Source: Xestospongia muta (Eukaryota > Porifera > Demospongiae > Haplosclerida > Petrosiidae). From it: a stretch of 64,000 nucleotides of DNA. Below the pieces are notes generated by a model. That model saw only the letters and a program-made list of their open reading frames with translations, was not told where the DNA came from and did no database searches. Below, in pieces: positions 43,501 to 54,959 of this stretch; position 1 is the first letter of the stretch; each line of letters begins with the position of its first letter. Both the position numbers and the translations under genes were made by a program. The stretch spans positions 33,801,245 to 33,865,244 of the forward strand of contig OY848917.1 in the NCBI GenBank assembly GCA_963693285.1. The letters are read 5' to 3'.

Positions 43501-45615
43501 TAAAAATATTTAAAAATTTTCTAAAAATTGTTATCACTGTTAAAAGCAAGCTTCTTTTTGAAGCTCTTTTAAGGATTTTTCTGAGATTACAATGTTCTTC
43601 CTAGTAAGGTGGGGCTCCCTTGTGACGTCACAAGGGGAACGAATGCTAGCATTGCTAGGTGCAAAGTAATGGCTGAAGGCTTTCAAAGCGATGTATCTAG
43701 TCAGTATTCCAGCATATTAAGACTCTCCTACTCTTCTTCTTCCTTCGATATGATCGAAAGCAGTGCCCCTGCTTTGTGTGTGGAATCTGACCTCGAGGAA
43801 GGCTCTGAGAACATAGTTGTTCTATATCAGTATGAACCAGAGGAAAATGGCTCTGAGTCAGAATCATCAGATGAGTCTCAGAATGATGGGAGGTTATTAA
43901 ATACTGAGTGATTAGTCTCTTGTGTCAGCTTCTACTATCAAGAACCACAGAAGTCGTTTCAGCCTTCTCCAACATTAGTTCAATATTAGTTCAATAATGT
44001 TATTATTTGTTTGTTATGGAAATAATTAATATCATTACTCTTGACTCTAAACTCATTAACTATATGTTAGTCTCGTTGAGTTAGTGATACTTAAACCCAA
44101 CATAATGAGCAGATGGAAACTTTGTCCAAATTTTGTTGTCAACACAGCTAGGTAATACAACATGTATTTTTCTTCCAACCCAATCCCAACACCAACTAGT
44201 AAACTGTTGATAAAAGATAAATTTGTATTGCCTGTATGTAATGGCTTACTGTAAGTGAGTTCAATAAAACCCTGTACTTACTCATATCCTGGTTGGTCCT
44301 GAATATCATGTGTACCATAATGTTGCCTATAACTGAAATATCCTGCTTGTAATGCTCGAACATATCATTTAGGCAAACAGGTTCAAATCCTTCATGTTAA
44401 GTGATACAGGATATCTGTGCTTGAATCTGCCCCATTTTCTGGATTGTAATGTCTATCTCACAACACCATATGCACTCAGCTACAGTAGGCATGTCTATAC
44501 AATGTCCACAGTTACACAGGTAAATTGATTATATATATAACATAACACAATATTTTGAAGTTAGCTCAGACAGCTCATGTAGCCTTCTTATTCATTATTA
44601 TAGCTGACTAACAGACACAAGAGACTAACCATTCAGTATTTAGTAACCTCCCATCATTCTGAGACTCATCTGAAGATTCTGACTCAGAGCCATTTTCCTC
44701 TGGTTCATACTGATATGGAACAACTATGTTCTCAGAGCCTTCCTCGAGGTCAGATTCCACACACGAAGCAGGATCACTGCTTTCGATCATATCGAAAGAA
44801 GAAGAAGAGTAGGAGAGGCTTAATATGCTGGAATACCGACTAGATACATTGCATTGAAAGTCTTCAGCCATTACTTTGCACCTAGCAATGCTAGCGTTCG
44901 TTCCCCCTGTGACGTCACAAGGGAGCCCCACCCTACTAGGAAGAACATTGTAATCTCAGAAGAATCCTTAAAAGAGCTTCAAAAAGAAGCTTGCTTTTAA
45001 CAGTGATAACAATTTTTAGAAAATTTTTAAATATTTTTAGGGTGAATTGCATATGTCAAAGATAACATTTATGCAAAAAAAATATTTTTGAATTTTGGCA
45101 TGTCCCCCCCCTTTAATATTTCGTTCGCGAAGTAAAAATTTTAGCATGTTCACTTTTAGTGAAGATACAGTAGTCGCTAAAAAATTATTAGACGCAATTA
45201 ATATTAGGCTTAAGGTACGCATACCAAATTCGTTTTCTAGTTCAGTCAACCTATCATCACACATTTTAGTGTAAAAGCAGTCATATTTGCTGACATTTGA
45301 AGATAAAAATAATATACATATATATTTGATTGATAATTACCTGCTGTTATGTATCCTAACTGACTGCAAACAACCTGAACATCAACAGTATCAAAATTAT
45401 TATTACAGACCCATCCCCAGGTACCATTGATACAAATTTGGACATTACCCTCCCAGTTACCAGAGCCCCAAACTAAACGAACAGCTCCTTGAGAATTACA
45501 GGATTCACAATCTGTGCAGAATTATGATAGATAGATCATATTACAATCTTTTCTTTATACACCTACCTGCACTAAGTGCAAAGAATCCAAGTATTAATAC
45601 TACAAATGACAGCAT
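37073..45615 (-). CDS. Type I membrane receptor with 12 SRCR domains
   Basis: Twenty-four exons, 4,545 coding nt, 1,514 residues. Exons: 45567-45615; 45341-45511; 42453-42611; 42232-42405; 42024-42182; 41680-41865; 41446-41628; 41242-41400; 41018-41194; 40785-40955; 40567-40734; 40360-40518; 39920-40312; 39710-39874; 39497-39664; 39280-39447; 39071-39229; 38645-39019; 38424-38588; 38211-38378; 37994-38161; 37787-37945; 37402-37696; 37073-37319. All have GT-AG borders and every intron is in phase 1 except the last (phase 2). Each SRCR domain is split over two exons after the 'CRQLGY' motif, as in group A SRCR proteins. SRCR domains bind ligands or partner cells; sponge proteins with many SRCR repeats (Geodia) are proposed adhesion or defence receptors. 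Exon borders are my prediction. Confidence 0.85.
37402..41400 (-). other. SRCR domains 4-12: three copies of a three-domain block
   Basis: SRCR4, 7 and 10 share GxxRLxxG...EYCYxGxW(A/S)PFC-like openings. SRCR5, 8 and 11 share GRxEVC with an '[13 protein letters not shown] / [13 protein letters not shown] / [13 protein letters not shown]' second half. SRCR6, 9 and 12 share EGTVxVCY with GLI(A/S)D(A/S)GW and a second half with (S)YYGKP. In each block the second half of the third domain lies in a long exon fused to what follows: SRCR7 in 39920-40312, SRCR10 in 38645-39019, the membrane anchor in 37402-37696. Confidence 0.8.
42960..43422. repeat. GC-richer repeat flanking the intronic element
   Basis: The phrase 'tccaattccaattctacttt' occurs near 43122 and, slightly altered, near 43350, and its reverse ('agaattggaattgg') near 43269, with 'tacggaagc' before the first and last. 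The stretch looks like a separate, degraded mobile element. No coding frame recognised. Confidence 0.45.
43609..43911 (+). pseudogene. Inverted copy of the ballast-gene first exon
   Basis: This frame in the left arm repeats the exon at 44630-44931 with few changes ([11 protein letters not shown]..., [25 protein letters not shown]). It ends in TGA where the other arm has the TGG of NTEW. It has no downstream exons in its own orientation, so it is a by-product of the inverted-arm structure. Confidence 0.7.
44081..44871 (-). pseudogene. P2X7-type C-terminal (zinc 'ballast') domain gene, degraded
   Basis: Exon 1 (about 44630-44871): MAEDF..., a Ser/acidic stretch, [18 protein letters not shown] and GRLLNTEW. 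Exon 2 (about 44283-44527): [20 protein letters not shown] with the zinc-binding cysteine cluster, then a stop, [10 protein letters not shown], a frameshift, and [19 protein letters not shown] before a GTAAGT donor. Exon 3 (44081-44205): [20 protein letters not shown] then [20 protein letters not shown] and a stop. The order and motifs match the C-terminal cytoplasmic domain of vertebrate P2X7 receptors, which also exists as a stand-alone domain in invertebrates. There are no channel segments. One stop and one frameshift in exon 2, and no clear acceptor before it, make it inactive. Confidence 0.8.
45567..45615 (-). other. SRCR receptor: signal peptide exon
   Basis: The exon encodes [16 protein letters not shown], a hydrophobic leader, followed by a donor GTAGGT. 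An in-frame Met farther upstream (to 45744) exists, but the hydrophobic leader fits directly after the Met at 45615, so I take that as the start. Confidence 0.75.
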
Positions 45616-45619
45616 TATT

Positions 45620-46809
45620 GCTCTTTCTAGCAATATGTCTTGTGAAATGAAATCAGACTTTCCTTTATATATTGACAACTGTGTGGGTGGTATAGTAGTC
45701 TTCTTGAATAATGTCATATCCCAGATTTCCAAAAACTCTAACAATCATGATTCTATGAATTTTTCTTTCCTACTGGTTACAAGATTCATGGGTTTTCAAC
45801 AAAAGGAAACAATGAGTGTCCAGTAACATGAGAATATTAATTATAACAATATAGGTAGTGAATCTTGTTATTTGAAACATTCATTCTATTAATGTTTCAC
45901 AGAATGAAGCTATAACTGATTCATTTTACTTCAGAGGTGAAAAAAGCTGTTTAGAATATAAATCATTTGTTAATTATTTTTAGTGAAATAAGTACTTTGC
46001 ACATTATTTGAGGTCTATATTTTCTAACAATAATTTTAAAATAATTAAATAAACTATTACACAATGATTTAACAATAGCACTTTTACTTCACTCTTGTGA
46101 TTAAACTATAGTGACAAGAAACAGTTTTTTCATACTGTCTACCAACATGTTGACAGTATTAAATTGCAAATATATTGTCATTAAATGATGTATCTATCGT
46201 TGTCATTATAGTTTCACTGCAGATTATTCTAACCTCTTGATATGATTTTATGTCTTGTATATTTTATGACAGATAAATGTTACTATATATAGTTGATTCC
46301 AAAAATTGATTGTGCAGTACAAAACAAGTCAGAAGTGACCAATGCTGCATATGTCAACGTAGATTTGCCATTTAGATGGTACTTCATTGTAAAATTAACA
46401 TTAAACCTGATCCACTTTACCAATATACTCTAGTAACATATAAGGATCATGAAGTACAAGATATTTTCAAGGAGAATGGCTATTGAGACATATAGATAAA
46501 CAAATTAGATAAACAGACTCTATTGACAACAATAGAATTCTTACATTCTACTACTCTCTTATGGTGCAATACAAATATGTCAATGTTACAGGTGAAAGCT
46601 TTAGTGAAAGAACTCAAAAGTTTAGTTGGAATAATATATTATCAATAATGTGAATTCTTAGAATTCCAAGACTATAATTTAAATATTTCCTTGGAGATGA
46701 TATCCCAATTCTCAAAATTATTTCTCTTAGTAATTATATTATAGAAGTAACTTCTTGAAATTGATATCATAGACCATAAGTCTATAAGTATCAACTGTAC
46801 ATTTATAAT

Positions 46810-46860
<51 letters not shown>

Positions 46861-49800
46861 TAATAATAATAATAATAATAATAATAATTATAGGTCTTTT
46901 AATATGGAACTACAATACTAGCTTCATATTCCAATCATGAGATTTCACAGCTATATTGATTCAGAAAGTTTTAAACTTTTGAATTCACAGTATTATATAT
47001 ATAATTGATTAATTTTTAAATTTCTTTCTAAACAATTATTTGTTTAAATTACCTGTTTATCAGCTCTTTATCCACTTGAATTTGACTGACAAGAAATACA
47101 GCTATTATTTATCTAACCTGGATATGCATCATTTTACATAAGTGTAATAGAAAATATGTATAAACATACAATACTCCCACCCGTAATTTACAATCTTCTT
47201 TGAAATTGTGAAGCTGACGACTAGAAGGGTTAAAAATAAAATCTAGTGTGTCTCTCTCAGTTGAAAGTTGCACGACTTTATGACCGCTAACGCGACCAGA
47301 TCAGGTGAGTGATCACTCAACTACGCACCTCTATTCACACATATATTTTCCCTCATCAGAAATCACTCGGTATTTCTTATTCCTCCCACGTTGAATGGAC
47401 TGTCAATCCTCTTCAGAAAAGGCCACAAAAGCTATTTTAAGGAGTCATAGGGGCAAGTTAGTCTGATACATTATATCATATTATTTATTTATATAATGAT
47501 TCATGGGCCTATATGTGTTTTGGACCTGCTAATTTGAGATGTCGTAAAGATGTCACCCTAAGGTCTATATGGTTCTTGTGTGGCACATTCCCTCATTGGC
47601 AGGTTTATATATACAATGCCTATAGACCTCAGAAGCATGGTACATATAGCACATATAATATATGTAATTGTACGTACCCATACATAGACATCCATAGACT
47701 GTAGACACTCTACTTTTTATGAACTGGAAATGGACTATACACCTATATGATAATGACATCACTACTTTCTGTCTATCCATTTTGTAAAATATTCTTTGCT
47801 GCTTGTTTGTGATCCATTGATGTTTTACTTTGAATCTTATGTTTTATTTATAAGAACTATAATGACTCTGCTCACATGTGTCATAAAAACAATTATTATA
47901 AACTGATAGTCAAGGTATTACCAACTCACAGTAAATAGTAGGTAAATATGTTACTTGTAAATTTTTTCAACAATTCAGTAATACATGTAGAAATATGTTG
48001 ACTTTTCTTGTGCTCGTATATTTGTTTTGCATTGTTTTATAGGTAAATGTTAATTGTATATTATATGAAATAGTTAATTAAATATTTACTTAATATGTCT
48101 TTATTAACATTTGTGTAGTTTTGATACAAACCCTGTAATACACATGGTAAAATATTGGCTTTTTCTTGTTCATAAAGCTCTTTTGTATTGTTTAAAAGAT
48201 ATAATATTAATATATTGAAAAACAATCTCTAGCAAAGAGTGGACCCACTTGCTGGCAAAACAGAAGAACACGTCTTTTATTTGCTTCTTTATCAGAGAGT
48301 TTCAACAAATGCTCAGCACACCCTTTAACTGTTCTATTCTGTTAATAGAGAGAAGGCCTGTTCATTTTATAATTAATTTGTATTTTAATGGCAGAGCATA
48401 CCAACTTTATATCTCTGTATTTTCCATTTCTTTCACCATCTTAGCTGTGAACATCACTATTCGTACATAGTATAAAGAATTTTAAAACAAGTACAAATCA
48501 GATGGAATGTCATATACCATTAGTTTCCAGTCTATAAAAAGTAGTGTCTATGCACACACATACACACACCCAACACACACAAGGAAATCGTTTTACATAT
48601 GTTAAAAGCGAAGCTCCATGTATGTATGCAACTAGAAAATTGAAATTAAATATCATCTTATGAGGTAAATATAAATATCATCTTATGATGATATTTACAT
48701 TTACAATTTTCCTCTCTCTTTGTTCCATTATTATTTATTTTCAATGAGGACATTTTCTAATTACTATATAAATATTATATGAATTGGTCAGAAATGTTAA
48801 AGCAACACATTATAAAGTCAGGAATACAAGTACTAATACTTTTCATTGGCAAGTTATACCATTTGTATGTACAAGGATATGGGCAAGATATATGTCTTTA
48901 ACACATTTCATCCAATGGACAGTACATTCTTTTCCTAAAAGTAATAGAGCATAGATAATTCTCTTACATCAATGTCATTATCAATTTATAACATAACATT
49001 CCTGAGTAGTGGAAGCAAAAAGAGGATTTCATTTTAAATTACCCTTACTAGATGTTTACTCCATATATCATGCAGGGACATACACATGTACCTGCATGGA
49101 CTTATTACTTAAATGTATATATAATAATTATTATTAATGTGTTATAATATCCTTCTAGGCTAGGGGGTAGGATAGGGGGGTGCAAAGGGTGCTATAACAC
49201 CGTACCCTTACTTTTTATGCCTGACATTAATTTGTGACTTTAAATAAATCATAGAATCATAGTACGATGACCAATTCCAGGTTGAATAATCTATTTCTGT
49301 TGTACATTCACTATGACAGAGCCAATCAACTTGAGTTACGTAAAGTGTGAAGTGGTTAAACCAGAGACAATAATATCAATGAGACAAGGACTATATCATG
49401 ATGATATGGAGAGGAGCCATTAAAAGAGACTACAATATGTCTAACAGTTAGTAGTTCACAAGGTAAGACATACATGTATATAAACTTATACATGTACAGT
49501 ACATGTGTATGCATATTGTATAAGTATTTTGGTAGCATTATTATATAAATGGTCTCACACACTGTGGATAATAAAGCTCTTAGGCTAGTATTCATACATT
49601 CATATACCCATAATGTACTCATGTATTCTACTTAAGCATACTACTGAGAGTTGACTTTAATGTAAGTTTATGCATGTACATATACAAGATAACAGGTCTC
49701 TTATTTGCTTTCTATACATAATTGTGGACTTTAGAGTAAAGGTGCAACCACATACCTTATGAATAATTACTTATTTCTAGCTATACTTTACATTTCAAGT
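45620..49800. other. 5' flank of the SRCR gene; no gene recognised
   Basis: Promoter of the SRCR gene is presumably at the left of this stretch, but no clear TATA box stands out. A segment near 47515-47720 ('tttggacctgctaatttgagatg...') has a partial copy near 54590-54720. Otherwise AT-rich, with no supported coding sequence. Confidence 0.5.
46813..46888. repeat. (AAT)n microsatellite
   Basis: About 25 AAT units with one interruption ('aataacaat'). The leucine-run frame on the other strand is produced by this repeat and is not a gene. Confidence 0.95.
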
Positions 49801-49849
49801 GTAAGCACTCACTTTTAAGTTGCCATTAATATTATTAAGGTTATTATAA

Positions 49850-52160
49850 TAGTGGTATAACTGAAATAACACTATTATTATTGGTTTGTAGTTATACATG
49901 TAATATAGTAGTTGACAAATACTTACTACAGTATAATATAATCTTATATTGTTCTCCTATAGATCTCATATCATCATTGCCTCTATCTTGTCACTCATTT
50001 TTTGATTCTCCTGGTCTGTCAGCTAAGGCTATTAAGTTTAGAGGGTAGACACACCCACTAATATGTCTACTGACAGCACTATAGTAAAGGAAGGTCTGTC
50101 AGTATTTTAATACAGAATATTATCAATGGAGGTCAGTTATTACATGTAGTATTAGTGTTAATAATTTAGAAGATACATACAATATACTATACAGTAATGT
50201 GTGTTGTAAATATAAAAATGTAAGTAACAGTTATATCCCATCATTGATCTTAGTACATATTCATAGTGAATGAGGGTGTCCATATTACAATATCTAGTTT
50301 GTTTATTATATCATGTATATTATTTTATATTCATAGTAACTGTGCGTGTTCGTATATGTTTATTACTAGTCACAAGATCTATGAATATTATGTTGAATGT
50401 TAATTACTTATCTATAGTAAAATCAAACTTGTCCTTGACTTTAAAAATTGTAAGAGTATAATTTCTGATTATTTCTTTCACAAATAGGACTACATGCATT
50501 CCTAATGGGGTTGCTAGGAAACTTATATAAATGACAGTCGTCATCATAACACAAATATCAAATGTGTAAGAATGGACGTTGTTGTTGTATTATATGTTAC
50601 AGTAATAAGTACTGATTGAGACTAACTTATTATTTAGATTTAGTCTTAGTCAGTATGTATGTATGGTCTATTGAGTATAATTTCTGGATACGGTTTCTAT
50701 CAAATATTATGAACTATTGACTACATACATGTATATTAAACCAGTATATTACAGTATATGAAACTTTTATTATTATAATTATCAGAGATACTTTAAAGGT
50801 ATAAATGCTTCTATGGTATCTTGAGGACTAATCCAGGATTCACATGTCCAAGGCATTCTAGAATAATTTGTACTAGGGTATCAAAAGCTTCTGTCAGTTC
50901 TGTGGTGCCTTGAGGACCAAGCATATCCTAGGATAAACCACGGATTCTTTTTATTAGGTGATATGTATTCTTCAGTGGCAACCAGGGACCACCATCCCAA
51001 TATGTCAGAAGTGTCCAGGTAACTGTGTATTAAGGACTTTGACAACTTCTATGGATCCTTAATGAGTAGGCATATCCCAATATGTACTGGGGTTACTATA
51101 ATACTTTGTATTAGACAATATGCACTGTTTGTATGGCACCCTCAGGACAATCCCAGATATTCCAGGATAGTTTGTATTAGGTTTAATAGATCCTTATATT
51201 GTACAGCTAGGACTATCCCAGTATGTCCAGGATGCTAGTGTTAGGGGATGTACATCTTTCTGTGGCACCCTAAGGATCATCACAATGTCCCAGACATCCC
51301 AGGATACTGGGATGTCCTAAGGGTGCCACACAAAGATGCATATTGTCTAATACAAAGTATTATTAAAGAATCTAAGGTTCATCCCATACTACTCCAAGCA
51401 TCTTAGATACAGCATAAAGAGTACCCTTAGGACCATCCTGCGTGGAGCATAAGTGTATCCTACATAGTTTATATTACTGGCTTTATGATACTTTCAGGAC
51501 TATGTCTTTATGTACCAATGTTAAGCATTAGGGATTTGATGCTCCATGTTTCCCTGAAGACCATCTACAAAAGTACCAGCTATCTCATCATACTTTGTAT
51601 TAAGGGATTGTCTTAAAAAAGAGGTGCAATATATGGCAGTGCTGGACATAACTTGTGATTAACAATTTCAAGACAATTTCTATTATAGGATTTACATCTT
51701 TCCATGGCTTGCTAAGGGCCATCCCATTATGTCCCAAACATTCCAGGATATTCTGTATTAAGGGATAAGGATCCTTTCCTGCACCCTAAAGATCATTCCA
51801 GTTTAATGCAAGCTTCTTAAGACACAATAATAAAACAGTACCCTTAGGATCATACTTTATGAGACATAGTGATATCCTTGGTTATTTACATAAGAGGCTT
51901 CATAGTACTTTTCAGGACCATCCTTAAATATACCAAGGTTAAACATCTGTCATTAAATGTTCAATGTTACCCTGAAGATGCTAAGGAAGTACCAAAAATC
52001 TAATTATACTTTGTATTAAGGGATTGTCTCAAAGTAGAGGTGACAAGATGTGCCAGTATTAGACATCATATGAGTTTTGGTGTTGCTAATTTCAATGACA
52101 GTCAAATATTAGACATGTTTCTAATTTAGTAAGTACAATATCAATATTCAACAAGATCCA
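49850..52160. repeat. Large direct repeat, copy 1, with degenerate satellite
   Basis: Matches about 54960-56800 in the same orientation, starting near 'ttataatagtggtataactgaaataac' and including 'gggtagacacacccactaatatgtct'. Its second half (about 50820-52000) is a diverged tandem array with units of very roughly 90 bp built on 'aaggaccatcccag.atgtccaggatactttgtattagg'. Short frames within it (for example 50270-50461) are not conserved between copies. No coding role seen. Confidence 0.8.
51253..51338. repeat. Palindrome in copy 1 of the satellite
   Basis: The unit 'catctttctgtggcaccctaagga' is followed by its reverse complement 'tcctaagggtgccacacaaagatg' around CCAGACATCCCAGGATACTGG. Copy 2 (about 56315-56375) has only the forward half, so one satellite unit was inverted or replaced in copy 1. 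Confidence 0.7.
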
Positions 52161-52199
52161 AAGTGAGAAACTATAAATAGTCCTTCTAATTACTGCAGT

Positions 52200-52589
52200 G
52201 GTAGGTATATATATATATATATATATATATTACGATTTTCAGTAAGAGGCTTTGTCTTCACCTTTTGGATCTAGATATAGAATTTGTATATTTTGTTGTT
52301 CATTTATTTGCTTTTTAAATTAGATTCTATATAGTGTTACTGATATATTATTTTAATACACATATTATGTTTAGCTTATTATACACATCAAATAATTAAA
52401 ATTTTTATTTAATCTATAGGTGCAATACTAAAGAAAGGTTAGACAAATTAAACATATTTCTCTATTTATACATCACTACTTTGTAATGGCAATAAACATC
52501 AACTGAGTACTTGGTACAAACTAAAGACTTCAAATATAACTTGAATGTGAAGATTAATGCGAAAGTTGAATTCCTAGGTTAATACACAG

Positions 52590-52624
<35 letters not shown>

Positions 52625-54950
52625 AGCACTTTAAAAATTTTGCCGTTTTGAAGTACCATGAGTGTACATAAATCCTTATAAAATTATAATAGTCATAGAA
52701 CTGTGTCTATGATTATCAACAGACTCACAAATTAGGCAAGTTTAGCATGTAAGGCATTTATTGTGGGCATAATTTGAAGCAATTGAAGGGAGTTTATTAG
52801 AATTGGGATGACTATTACTTTGATTCTCTCTAGATCTGCACTGGAGGATTGTGAAGTTTAGTCTACAGTAATAGCTCTTTCCTGGATAACAAATGCTGCC
52901 AATCTGATGTAAACATTTATGTTATTTGTTTTATGATATGTATTACATAATATTATATTGTCATAAATTGGCATGGTGACATCACTACTATTGAAGGTTC
53001 TCTTGCAATATTCATTCCTATTGATTGCAAAGTTTCATCACAAACTCACTACTTTTAAATGTAGTGGAATAATCATTGCCTCCACATCAACTATGTAATC
53101 AATAGCACTGCTGCAAGCTGTCTTAGTATTAAGCACTAGCTTCAACCTTATGTCTTAGTCAGTATAACTATTGTAACTGTGTCTATTTTGATATCTTATA
53201 TATTCATGTTACCAGTGTATTCTCTAAATTATTTCAAGTTCTTGATTTACATACTCCAATCTTACTACTGACATCTAAAGGAACGTTTTTGATCTTAAAG
53301 CACTCAAAATTACTATGCTAAAGCCCTCATTATTTTACTCAAGCATCGTGGGCAAATTAGTCTTGTAGAGCTTTAATAGTGTAGATTAAAGCATGTTTAA
53401 TGAGAGCTCTAACTTTTGCTGGTCATTTACTTTTTCTATAATTTGTCATAATATAACATTGAGTTATAATGTACTCTAGTCTCTAGTTTAGGAGAGGTCA
53501 CTAGTATGATGAATTTGGGGAAAAAACTGCACAAGAGAAAAAATGACTGATTAAATTATAATAGTGCTTATTTGAAAGTGGAGACAGAATTAAGGTTTTT
53601 AATAGAAGGACAAAGAGAGTTACAAAGAGGGATGATCTTTCTCTCGTAGGAAATAGAATCAATTAAAGTGATATTAAAAAGTATAGTTTATATAGGTACT
53701 TGAAACAGTTAATTATTTGAACCACCATCAAAAAGCATGAGTTTAGCACATGTCACATGTAAACTTTCTTTTTTCATAGACCTGACACTTTTCATTGAAG
53801 ATATAACTAAATTAACAACAGTCCAACTAAACTAACACAGTGGCATTTAAACAGCTACGTTTCTTATCTAATATTATGTGTTCCATATATATCATGTTGT
53901 CATAAAATGGTATAGTATACATTGTAAGTTCTCTTGCAACATCTTTTACTGTTGATAGAATTTTCCATTCCCAAATCACTATTTTGAATTATACTGAAAT
54001 GAATAATTGTCTCCTTAACTGTCCAATCAATAACATTTTTGTAAGCTGGTCAATATAATTACTTTACTTCTGCCTATTTCATACACTATATCTTCACATT
54101 ACCATTGTATACATCATTCAAGTTCTTGTTAGACCATTTCTAACCTAATTATTATTGAAGTCTAAATGACATATTTGTTCTTAATGCACTTAAAAGCACT
54201 AGAGCAAACCAGCTCGTGATTTTTATAATGCATTGTAGGCAAATTTGTGTTATAGAGGTCAATAGTATAGATTAAATCTGGTTAAATGAGAGCTTTAACT
54301 ATTACATGTCTTGTAATTTCCTATGTAACTTGTCATGACATAATATTGACCTGTTATGTATTCTCTAGTCTAAGTAGAGAGATCAGTATTATATCTAGAT
54401 CCAAATGATAAAGACAATAGTCTCATACTATACAGTAATACTACATGTTATATTATCCAGTATATGTATAAAATGTTCATGTAATTATAAGCTAATTATT
54501 ACACAAAGAATGTGTTTAATTACTTTAGAAGACATAACAAGTTCAATGTAATATAAAGACTACATACATTGATATATATAACAGTTCTTTTGGACCTGCT
54601 AACTTGAGATGTTGTAAAGAATGTCACCAATGCTTATAGACCCATGAAGCATGATATTTATAGAACATATAATATGTGTATCTGTACTTACCCACACAGA
54701 CACTCATACATTGTAGACACTTAAGTTTGCTTTTCATTTGAACATGGCAGCATGCTAAGCGATCAAAGTTGAATACATCAGTAATATAATGTAGTCTACT
54801 AGATCTATTACATGAAGCAGACCTTATGTATTTACATGTTACTACTAGTTATAGTCAATTGTCATTATAGACAAAGTCTATTTTATATCTACTTGCCAAG
54901 TTTTGTTCGAGCAAAATTACCCACTATATTATAGTACATACTGTCACTTT
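52200..54950. other. Non-coding, with dispersed repeats
   Basis: Contains a TA run (52206-52231) and an (AC)n(AT)n run (52587-52624). About 53200-53480 and 54140-54420 are related to each other ('agattaaa...gttaaatgagagct.taact'). Inverted relatives occur at about 56990-57240 and 60870-61080 ('acattataactcaat', 'gattaatttgcccacaat'). No gene seen. Confidence 0.55.
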
Positions 54951-54959
54951 AATGAGTGC

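Larger units (their letters stand above)
43423..45116. mobile_element. TTAA-flanked element with ~505-bp inverted arms
   Basis: The element starts TTAAAGGGGGGGGGACATG and ends with the reverse (CATGTCCCCCCCCTTTAA), so TTAA is present at both edges as a likely target-site duplication, as in piggyBac and Kolobok elements. The arms (43427-43927 and 44609-45112) are near-identical inverted copies. Each contains the same ~300-bp reading frame. The 680-bp centre holds the rest of a broken gene. It lies in the SRCR receptor intron between exons 2 and 3, in sequence split 'cacaaac/TTAA/tatttcg'. No transposase is visible, so it would be non-autonomous. Confidence 0.75.
41446..45511 (-). other. SRCR domains 1-3 (exons 2-7)
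   Basis: SRCR1 (45341-45511 with 42453-42611): [20 protein letters not shown] and [15 protein letters not shown]2 (42232-42405 with 42024-42182): [20 protein letters not shown] and [14 protein letters not shown]3 (41680-41865 with 41446-41628) is the most divergent, with [20 protein letters not shown] and an unusual tyrosine-rich loop ([14 protein letters not shown]). The 2.7-kb intron inside SRCR1 houses a mobile element. Confidence 0.8.

Noticed and set aside
43609..43911. Considered as an independent acidic gene
   Set aside because: It is the inverted-arm copy of the ballast-gene exon and lacks downstream exons.
46672..46860. Leucine-run protein on the minus strand
   Set aside because: It is just the translation of the (AAT)n microsatellite.
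47210..47330. Possible tRNA or small RNA near 'gcgaccagatcagg'
   Set aside because: No cloverleaf or A/B box pair could be made to fit.
50270..50461. Hydrophobic small ORF in both copies of the large repeat (second at 55337-55540)
   Set aside because: Frames are not kept between the copies and start codons differ; the hydrophobic appearance comes from AT-rich sequence.
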